This document shows positions 6,467 through 11,141 of a stretch of DNA of 11,141 nucleotides, in pieces (within the stretch, counting starts at the first letter, position 1; every line of letters starts with the position of its first letter). Position numbers and translations under genes: made by a program. The stretch is from Nitrososphaerota archaeon (GTDB taxonomy: Archaea > Thermoproteota > Nitrososphaeria > Nitrososphaerales > Gagatemarchaeaceae). The stretch lies in the NCBI GenBank assembly GCA_005877185.1, contig VBPQ01000070.1, forward strand, positions 1 to 11,141. Reading direction: 5' to 3'. The notes under the pieces are model-generated. The model did not search any database and had not been told where the DNA came from. It saw only the letters and a list, made by a program, of their open reading frames with translations.

Positions 6467-6676
6467 TCATGAGCGGTCGGTCTCGTCCCGAAGGTCAGCT
6501 GACTCAAGTCCCTTCGCCATTCCTTTAGTCTCTCTAAGCGAGCGCAGTGGAACGTACTGAAGGACCCCATGCTTCGCTAAGGCGACCATCTTATCACCAG
6601 GCTTGATATTGGCTTCTTGCCGCAGTTTCTTGGGAATTACGACCTGGTACTTTCTAGATACTTTGACAGTCTCCAT
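6467..6676 (-). CDS. AbrB/SpoVT-AbrB swapped-hairpin domain protein
   Basis: A 69-residue protein whose N-terminal 45 residues are a typical AbrB-fold DNA-binding domain (PF04014): VKVSRKYQVVIPKKLRQEANIKPGDKM at about 4-30, with the conserved VVIPK turn and KPGD loop. The tail SLRETKGMAKGLESADLRDETDR resembles that of archaeal VapB-type antitoxins. Such proteins bind DNA as dimers and repress their own operon, or act as free regulators. No PIN-domain VapC toxin follows; the DNA downstream is non-coding. The ATG has a strong Shine-Dalgarno GGGAGGG with a 7-base spacer (6677-6690), unlike the leaderless genes nearby, which fits a gene translated from inside a longer mRNA, perhaps with the HAD gene 91 bases upstream. 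It could be a solitary regulator or a relic of a toxin-antitoxin pair. Confidence 0.87.
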   Translation of the reverse strand: METVKVSRKYQVVIPKKLRQEANIKPGDKMVALAKHGVLQYVPLRSLRETKGMAKGLESADLRDETDRS

Positions 6677-6690
6677 CGTTATTCCCTCCC
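6677..6690 (-). promoter_or_regulatory. Strong ribosome-binding site of the AbrB-like gene
   Basis: On the - strand GGGAGGG (6684-6690) is followed by AATAACG and the ATG. It is the best Shine-Dalgarno match I found before any start in the window and fixes this start. Confidence 0.7.
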
Positions 6691-6767
6691 GTCAACGACA
6701 CTACCATCGATATGAGAGTTTCCGGAATTTCACGGTCTGCCATACACTACGCAGCCGCTGGACTTCG

Positions 6768-7424
6768 CTAACTCAGGATTGTAAAGAGAGATTTGAGATC
6801 GTTAAAAATGTAGTTTGGACTTGCGCCTTCGCCTCCTTCGCCGTATCTATTAATCCAGGCTACTTCGAAACCAAGCTTGGTTGCAGGAAAGACGTCGTGA
6901 TATAGGCTCTGTGCAATGTGGAGTGTGCTCTCCTTACTGGCCTTGTATCGCTCCAGGAAGGCCTTCCAATGACCGACCGCCGGTTTGTACGACCTAGCAT
7001 CTTCTGAGGTGATGAATCCGTCTACATCCAGGCCATTTCTTTGGATAGTCTCTCTGAGCAAATCTCTGTCAACATTCGATAAGATGACGCGCTTGTATCC
7101 TCTTCTTCCGAGCTCTTTCAGCGTCTCTGTCGTATCGCTGAACGGCGTCCAATAGGGAACACTCTCCGCAAATTCTTCGGCCTGCTCCTCTGGAACTGAC
7201 ATCCCGAAGTGGCTAGCAATTCTCATTGCGGTGTTCTTCAGGACTTCTCTGTAAGGCTTGGACTCGCTTTCTTCTTCAGCCTCGTATTTCACGTAGATTG
7301 GAAATATCTTCTTCTTAGGCACGACTCCGTTTTTTCTGAGCAGTTCACCGAGGTGTGCTTCTATCCCCTTTCTCCAGTCTATCAGCGTCCCGTAACAGTC
7401 AAAAGTTAGATATTGAAATTTCAA
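6768..7424 (-). CDS. HAD superfamily hydrolase, haloacid dehalogenase type II-like
   Basis: Numbering is from the chosen TTG start (218 residues). Motif I is FDCYGTLIDW with nucleophile D9; a helical cap follows (about 15-90). Motif II is ILSNVD with S116, motif III is the Lys of SYKP (K147), and motif IV is SLYHDVFPA with D177, then GFEVAWINR as in type II (L-2-haloacid dehalogenase-like) enzymes. True dehalogenases carry Ser-X-Asn before the last Asp; here Ser-Leu-Tyr-His-Asp is seen, so a phosphatase or other hydrolase is equally possible. GTG (7445) and ATG (7442) starts are in frame, but a TATA-like box at 7454-7463 puts transcription start near 7430, downstream of both, and the TTG at 7424 gives the family's usual distance to motif I. 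The gene is followed by the AbrB-like gene after 91 bases, possibly on one transcript. Confidence 0.88.
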   Translation of the reverse strand: MKFQYLTFDCYGTLIDWRKGIEAHLGELLRKNGVVPKKKIFPIYVKYEAEEESESKPYREVLKNTAMRIASHFGMSVPEEQAEEFAESVPYWTPFSDTTETLKELGRRGYKRVILSNVDRDLLRETIQRNGLDVDGFITSEDARSYKPAVGHWKAFLERYKASKESTLHIAQSLYHDVFPATKLGFEVAWINRYGEGGEGASPNYIFNDLKSLFTILS

Positions 7425-7453
7425 GACGAACGACGCGACCATCACCCTAACAC

Positions 7454-7463
7454 AATTATTTAC
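7454..7463 (-). promoter_or_regulatory. TATA-like box for the HAD gene
   Basis: On the - strand GTAAATAATT is a good box A match. It is about 34 bases from the TTG at 7424 and only 13-16 bases from the upstream GTG/ATG codons. Confidence 0.5.
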
Positions 7464-7524
7464 ATCGTTCCAGGGCAGGTGCTTTCAAACTGCACAGGTG
7501 GGAGTTTGACCCAGGGGTGCTGGG

Positions 7525-7558
7525 CAGAAGAGAAAGAAGAGCAGAACCCCAAAATTGT
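7525..7558 (-). terminator. Pyrimidine-rich tract after the small membrane protein gene
   Basis: On the - strand, 16 bases past the stop, AATTTTGGGGTTCTGCTC is followed by TTCTTTCTCTTCTG. Archaeal termination often uses T-rich tracts without a hairpin; none is seen here. Confidence 0.3.
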
Positions 7559-7573
7559 TCTGCCGCGTACTCA

Positions 7574-7783
7574 TCAGATGATTTTGCCGTCCCGTTTAAT
7601 CAGACCACTGACGGCCAAGGCGATGAGGCCCGCGACCATGATTAACGGACCAGGGAGGTTTACCACGTTCGTGCATATGATTTTGGTGCCGCAGTTTACT
7701 GTGAATGGATATTGGAGCATAGTTACTATGAGGCCGAAGAACACGCACGATGCCGAAAGACCCGTGGCCAATGGAGCCTTCAT
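7574..7783 (-). CDS. Small two-helix membrane protein of unknown function
   Basis: A 69-residue protein with two predicted membrane helices, about residues 5-27 (through SCVFFGLIVTML) and 44-62 (through PLIMVAGLIALAVSG), joined by a loop with two cysteines (C31, C37), and a basic tail KRDGKII that would lie in the cytoplasm. No family is recognised. The frame can be extended to an ATG at 7864, just 18 bases after the guaA stop. I prefer the ATG at 7783 because a good TATA-like box is centred 28 bases before it and the extra 27 residues are polar and without pattern. If the longer form is used it would be the third gene of the guaBA transcript. Reality of the gene rests on the membrane-helix pattern and the promoter spacing. 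Confidence 0.55.
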   Translation of the reverse strand: MKAPLATGLSASCVFFGLIVTMLQYPFTVNCGTKIICTNVVNLPGPLIMVAGLIALAVSGLIKRDGKII

Positions 7784-7805
7784 TTGAGTGGCGAAACCGT
7801 AAACT

Positions 7806-7816
7806 GATATTTTACC
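7806..7816 (-). promoter_or_regulatory. TATA-like box for the small membrane protein gene
   Basis: On the - strand GGTAAAATATC is centred 28 bases before the ATG at 7783, ideal spacing for a leaderless transcript. Confidence 0.5.
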
Positions 7817-7882
7817 GTTTGCCAGACAAGATGGAGACACCTTCCAATTGGTGAACTGTTCCATCAGGCGGGAAACTGTTTC

Positions 7883-9433
7883 TCACTGGGGTTCGATAGT
7901 CGCCGGTGGCTTTGAGGAGATTGAATAGACCACGCTTACCGCACCCTCCACTTCATTCGTGATCCTGCTCGAGATCCTTTCCAAAGCCTCGTACGGCATC
8001 CTGACCCAGTCCGAAGTCATCGCATCGACAGACTCGACAACCTTCACCGTGACTTGATAACCGACTCGTCTCTCGTCTCCCAGCACCCCGGTCACCCTGT
8101 CGTCACCGACGTACGCGAAACCCTGCCAGACCCCCTCGTACAATCCCTCTTCCTTTAGCACGTCCTCGACGATCTCGTTCGCCCGCCTACAGATGGCGAG
8201 TTTTTCTGCGGTGACCTCCCCGATGATTCTCACCCCGAGGCCTGGTCCCGGGAACGGATGCCTTGTCAGGATGCTCTTGGGGATACCGAGCAGGCGCCCC
8301 AGGGTCCTCACTTCGTCTTTGTAGAGATCCTTCAAGGGTTCGACCATCTTGAAAGAGAGTCCCCTCGGAAGCCCCCCTACATTGTGATGTGTCTTTATCA
8401 CCGAAGCCTGTGAGGAGGAACGGCCGCTCTCGACGACGTCGGGATAGAGCGTACCCTGCGCGAGGTACTTGAAAGGCCCTCTCCTCCTGGCGAAGTCCTC
8501 GAAGACCTCCGAGAAAACCCTCCCAATTATCTTCCTCTTTTGCTCGGGGTCCTCCACCCCCCTCAGGGCGCGAAGGAAGCGTGCAGAAGCTTCTACTACC
8601 TCCGGGTCGATGCCGAGATCCCCCCGCAGCGTCCTGGAGACCTGCTTGGCCTCGCCTTCCCTCAGGAGTCCGTTGTCTATGAAGAGGCATGTGAGCTTCT
8701 TTCCCACCGCCCTGTGGAGGAGGGACGCGGTCACCGAGGAATCGACTCCGCCTGAGACGGCGCAGAGGACCCGACCGTCAATCGAGGCGGAAAGATCGGC
8801 TAACTTTCGGTCCAGAAAGGTCGTCATGCTCCAGTTCTTGGTGGCCGCGCAGGCCCCGAAGACGAAGTTGGAGAGCATCCGTCCTCCCTCCTCGGTGTGG
8901 GCGACTTCTGGGTGGAACTGGACCCCGACCTGCATCCCGTCACCTGACTCGACCGCCGCGTACGGGGAGTTGCGGCTCGCCGCGAGGATGTCGAAGCCCC
9001 TCGGAAGCGAGGTGGGAGAATCGCCGTGACTCATCCAGCATGTCAGAGTCAACTTTCTGATCCCCCTGAATATTCCCGAACGCGTCTTAATGGACAGGGC
9101 AGACTTGCCGTACTCTCTCTTGGTCGCGCGCCTCACCTCCCCGCCATGGGCTCGCACCATGAGCTGATACCCGTAGCAGATCCCTAAGAGAGGGATACCG
9201 CCCTTGAAGAGGTTCTCGTCCGGGTGCGGGGCAGAGGGAGCGTAGACGCTTGCGGGGCCCCCCGAGAGGATGACCCCCGCTACCCCCCAGCTCTTCAGGC
9301 GTCTCAGGGGGGTGTCGTAAGGCAGCAGCTCCGAGTAGACGCCGAGCGCCCTGATGCGACGGCATATGAGATGAGAATATTGGCCGCCGAAATCGAGGAC
9401 GACGACTCCGCCACGGAGCAGGTCGGGTCTCAA
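7883..9433 (-). CDS. guaA: GMP synthase (glutamine-hydrolysing), single chain
   Basis: A 516-residue cytoplasmic enzyme that makes GMP from XMP, ATP and glutamine. The N-terminal class I amidotransferase domain (about 8-195) has the triad C86 (LLGICYGYQ), H174 and E176 (FHPEVAHT). The ATP-pyrophosphatase domain has the P-loop SGGVDSS at 227-233, followed by CLFIDNGLLREGE. The C-terminal dimerisation domain runs from about 395 (FPGPGLGVRIIGEV) to KPPATIE near the end, with ITNEV at 491-495. All key residues are present and the length is normal for the fused form; many archaea instead have two separate subunits. The start is a TTG sharing four bases (TTGA) with the guaB stop, so translation is probably coupled. 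No other in-frame start precedes the VVVLDFGGQYSHLI core. Confidence 0.97.
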   Translation of the reverse strand: MRPDLLRGGVVVLDFGGQYSHLICRRIRALGVYSELLPYDTPLRRLKSWGVAGVILSGGPASVYAPSAPHPDENLFKGGIPLLGICYGYQLMVRAHGGEVRRATKREYGKSALSIKTRSGIFRGIRKLTLTCWMSHGDSPTSLPRGFDILAASRNSPYAAVESGDGMQVGVQFHPEVAHTEEGGRMLSNFVFGACAATKNWSMTTFLDRKLADLSASIDGRVLCAVSGGVDSSVTASLLHRAVGKKLTCLFIDNGLLREGEAKQVSRTLRGDLGIDPEVVEASARFLRALRGVEDPEQKRKIIGRVFSEVFEDFARRRGPFKYLAQGTLYPDVVESGRSSSQASVIKTHHNVGGLPRGLSFKMVEPLKDLYKDEVRTLGRLLGIPKSILTRHPFPGPGLGVRIIGEVTAEKLAICRRANEIVEDVLKEEGLYEGVWQGFAYVGDDRVTGVLGDERRVGYQVTVKVVESVDAMTSDWVRMPYEALERISSRITNEVEGAVSVVYSISSKPPATIEPQ

Positions 9434-10548
9434 CTGACTAACCCATCCTGGTGGAGGGAGGGAGAGTGGGCTCCCATCTCAAGAGACCCCTGGGGCGAAA
9501 CAAGACCGAAGCTGGCCACGTGCCAGAGGTCGCGTATGCTCTTTGCGCCTCCGTAGCCGAAGGCGGCTCTGAGCCCATCGCAGAACGTCGTTATCGTCTG
9601 CTCTGCGCCCCCATTCGCCGGGACGTACGCCTCCACCCCCTCGTCGAGTCCTTTCGACGGGACCGAGTACCTGTCGAGCGCGAATCGGACCTTCCTTGCC
9701 GCGGCGCTGGCCATCCCACGGTGCACCTTCATCCTCCTCCCTTTGACTGTGACCACCGGGCCCGGGGATTCATCGCACCCCGCCAGCAGGGCCCCGAGCA
9801 TGACGGATGAAGCGCCGGCGGCCAGCGCGAGCGAGGCGTCCCCCGGCGACCTGATTCCTCCGTCCCCGATGACCGGAATGTCAAGCTTCAACATCGATAG
9901 AGCCGTCGAGACCTCGGCTACGGCGTATAGGGTGGGAGCTCCGACACGCGTGAGTTCGGACGTCACGCAGACCGAGCCCGAACCGATCCCAGCCCTGAAA
10001 CCGTCGACGCGCGGAAGCTCCCTGACTATGTCGAGCACGGCGGCCTTCGTCCCGACGTTCCCCACAATGAAGTCCCCGGAGAGGTCCGGGAGCACCCTGG
10101 CGGCTGCTTTGATGACGTTGGAGTTGTGGAAGTGGGCCACGTCACAAACTAGGAAGTCCGCGACCGAGTCGACCGCTCTGCACCGCTTGGGGTCCAGCGG
10201 CGAGATGGAGGCGCCCACGAGAGGTTTCCCCGCCTCGTCGGCGCTCTTCGGGTCGATCCTCGCGCTCTTCACCTTTCGCAGATTCGAAACCTGGTCTTCG
10301 ATCGTCATGTTCCGATGAACGACCCCGACTCCCCCGACGCGCGCGAGCGCCGCGGCCATCTTCCATTCCGTGACGGTGTCCATGGGCGAGGAGACCAAGG
10401 GGATGCCCAGCTTGATCTTCTCGGTCAGCCTTGTGGTAAGGTCAATCTCTCGGGGCTCGAGTTCACTTCTCCCCGGCAGGAGGATGAAATCACGGAAGGT
10501 GTACACGTTGGCGGCCCCCTTTAGCTTCGTAAGAGAGCTTTGTGGCAA
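9430..10548 (-). CDS. guaB: IMP dehydrogenase lacking CBS domains
   Basis: A 372-residue TIM-barrel enzyme that oxidises IMP to XMP with NAD+, the first committed step to GMP. Visible landmarks: VYTFRDFILLPGRSEL (15-30), SSPMDTVTE (53-61), VGVVHRNM (74-81), the catalytic loop GIGSGSVCVTSE with C194 and T196, GDGGIRSPGD (228-237), and the flap with DRY (R293-Y294) followed by EGVEAYVPANGG. The Bateman module of two CBS domains, normally inserted after the VHRNM segment, is replaced by about a dozen residues (roughly 95-107), explaining the length (372 versus about 485). Departures from consensus are HRGMAS for YRGMGS and APTLYAV for the usual PQ loop. GMP reductase is an alternative from sequence alone, but coupling to guaA favours IMP dehydrogenase. 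Its TTG start lies 38 bases after a TATA-like box. Confidence 0.92.
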   Translation of the reverse strand: MPQSSLTKLKGAANVYTFRDFILLPGRSELEPREIDLTTRLTEKIKLGIPLVSSPMDTVTEWKMAAALARVGGVGVVHRNMTIEDQVSNLRKVKSARIDPKSADEAGKPLVGASISPLDPKRCRAVDSVADFLVCDVAHFHNSNVIKAAARVLPDLSGDFIVGNVGTKAAVLDIVRELPRVDGFRAGIGSGSVCVTSELTRVGAPTLYAVAEVSTALSMLKLDIPVIGDGGIRSPGDASLALAAGASSVMLGALLAGCDESPGPVVTVKGRRMKVHRGMASAAARKVRFALDRYSVPSKGLDEGVEAYVPANGGAEQTITTFCDGLRAAFGYGGAKSIRDLWHVASFGLVSPQGSLEMGAHSPSLHQDGLVS

Positions 10549-10582
10549 GGCTATCCTTGCCGATGGTTGTCGGTGGTAGTGG

Positions 10583-10590
10583 GATAATAA
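10583..10590 (-). promoter_or_regulatory. TATA-like box for the guaBA operon
   Basis: On the - strand TTATTATC is centred about 38 bases before the guaB TTG, predicting a leader of roughly 10 bases, longer than for the other genes here. AAGGAT lies just before the start codon as a weak ribosome site. Confidence 0.4.
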
Positions 10591-10599
10591 GCATCAGTT

Positions 10600-10631
10600 T
10601 CGCGCCCCTGTTAATTCGGGTCAAAGCGCGA
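10600..10631. repeat. Nested inverted repeat upstream of the guaB promoter
   Basis: Outer arms TCGCGC (10600-10605) and GCGCGA (10626-10631) enclose CCC (10606-10608) and GGG (10618-10620), with a 5-base bulge TCAAA on one side. It sits 10 bases beyond the guaB TATA-like box, where an activator or repressor could bind; it could also fold as RNA. Role unknown. Confidence 0.4.
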
Positions 10632-10766
10632 GTAGGGAGAAGTCATCACGCGGAGGGGTGCGGGCATGGGTGAGGACCATCGGATGCGATTTTTTGCGGA
10701 GAATCTTGCGGCTGGTCGCTAATCGAACATGTTAAAAACGTATGAGTCTGGGAAGTATTTTTGAGC

Positions 10767-10775
10767 CATTTATTA
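10767..10775 (+). promoter_or_regulatory. TATA-like box for the ECF transporter gene
   Basis: CATTTATTA is centred 27 bases before the TTG at 10798, matching the leaderless spacing of other genes here. A purine run GGGGGAGGGG also lies just before the start and could act as a ribosome site if a leader exists. Confidence 0.5.
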
Positions 10776-10797
10776 GTTCGATGTGGGGGAGGGGCGC

Positions 10798-11141
10798 TTG
10801 TTGTCGGAGACGGCAACCAGTACCCAAGCCCCCGCGCCTCCAAGAAAAAAAGGCGGCTGGACGATTGCGAGCTGCAATCGGAGGCAATGGGTCTGGATGG
10901 TCGTTCTGATTGCCGTTAGCGGGATAATCAAGGGAGGCTGGGGTCAAGTCAGGTTCATTACCGAAGCTATCTTTGGGCCGATGGCGACCGCCGTCTTCGG
11001 GGGTTTCTTCCTCTTCTGGGGAATGCTCGCAGCCTTCGGCGTCAGGAAGTTTGGAGCCGCAACGCTCGTGATGACACTAGGCACTCCTTTCGAGCTTGCG
11101 GCGGGCAACCCGTTCGGGCAGCTGGTCTGGGTCTTCAACTT
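10798..11141 (+). CDS. YkoE-like ECF transporter S component, N-terminal part
   Basis: The frame is open from the TTG at 10798 to the window end: 114 complete codons, no stop. After a polar Pro/Lys-rich N-terminus (1-30), hydrophobic helices begin at WVWMVVLIAVSGII (31-44). The following pattern, EAIFGPMATAVFGG (56-69), MLAAFGVRKFGAATLV (76-91) and FELAAGNPFGQLVWVF (98-113), resembles YkoE (PF09819), the substrate-binding membrane subunit of ECF-type importers for thiamine or its hydroxymethylpyrimidine precursor. The energising ATPases and T subunit, expected downstream, are outside the window. The start could also be the next TTG at 10801; spacing from the TATA-like box favours 10798. No TPP riboswitch was recognised upstream. 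Family assignment is moderately sure; substrate is inference. Confidence 0.65.
   Translation, partial: MLSETATSTQAPAPPRKKGGWTIASCNRRQWVWMVVLIAVSGIIKGGWGQVRFITEAIFGPMATAVFGGFFLFWGMLAAFGVRKFGAATLVMTLGTPFELAAGNPFGQLVWVFN

Larger units (their letters stand above)
10549..10797. other. Divergent intergenic region between guaB and the ECF transporter gene
   Basis: About 250 bases without a convincing gene. It holds TATA-like boxes for both flanking genes, the nested repeat at 10600-10631, a small stem ATGG/CCAT (10663-10677) followed on the + strand by a run of six T (10689-10694), and the 8-base palindrome AACATGTT (10726-10733) next to an A/T-rich stretch. A short non-coding RNA ending at the T run is possible but unproven. 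Confidence 0.4.

Noticed and set aside
6295..6570. A - strand frame overlapping the AbrB-like gene that might be a toxin partner
   Set aside because: It shows none of the spaced acidic residues of PIN domains and overlaps the AbrB coding region in another frame.
8469..9029. A 186-codon open frame on the + strand inside guaA
   Set aside because: It is antisense to conserved catalytic parts of guaA and is explained by high GC content.
9743..10318. A 191-codon open frame on the + strand inside guaB
   Set aside because: It is antisense to the IMP dehydrogenase barrel; low-complexity Ser/Thr/Pro translation typical of a shadow frame.
10600..10700. Possible TPP riboswitch before the YkoE-like gene (GGGGTGC, GGGTGAGG, and GCGAGTAGGGAGA fragments)
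   Set aside because: The fragments resembling the 3' half come before those resembling the 5' half, and the diagnostic CTGAGA and ACCTGA elements are missing.

Overview
The window looks like a chromosomal segment of an archaeon, most likely from the TACK group and perhaps Nitrososphaerota-related, though the lineage is a guess. Three things support an archaeon. Many genes start with TTG. Several have a TATA-like box 24-31 bases before the start codon and almost no room for a 5' leader, which implies leaderless transcripts. The gene content also fits: a DUF47 regulator paired with a PiT transporter, a solitary AbrB-fold protein, and a secreted protein with a signal peptide, N-glycosylation sequons and a C-terminal membrane anchor. 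There are no rRNA, tRNA, CRISPR or transposase genes; it reads as ordinary metabolic chromosome.

Left part (1-4758, all + strand). It opens with the 3' end of a fumarylacetoacetate-hydrolase-family gene, overlapped by 4 bases with a DUF1684 gene. A promoter follows, then a DUF47 (PhoU-like) gene overlapping a PiT phosphate transporter by 8 bases; together these form a phosphate-uptake pair. Next come three apparently single genes, each with its own TATA-like box: a URO-D-superfamily protein carrying the zinc motif of corrinoid methyltransferases rather than the HemE signature, a flavin-reductase-like FMN-binding protein, and a small 108-residue protein that may be a dimeric alpha/beta barrel.

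Middle part (4759-7864, all - strand). A hairpin and a terminator-like element separate the convergent genes. Then come a 399-residue secreted, membrane-anchored protein, a gene-free stretch of 377 bases containing a perfect 11-base inverted repeat, an AbrB/SpoVT-fold protein with a strong Shine-Dalgarno, a HAD type II hydrolase, and a two-helix membrane protein of 69 residues with its own promoter.

Right part (7865-11141). guaB (IMP dehydrogenase without CBS domains) and guaA (single-chain GMP synthase) are on the - strand, overlap by the four bases TTGA, and carry IMP to XMP to GMP. Divergent from them, across about 250 bases of structured intergenic DNA, begins a truncated YkoE-like ECF transporter S component, probably for a thiamine-related vitamin.

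No clearly new multi-gene system is visible. The best leads are the leaderless-TTG architecture, the inverted repeat over the URO-D-family start site, the 11-base inverted repeat at 6141-6171, the CBS-less IMP dehydrogenase, and the structured guaB/ykoE-like divergent region.
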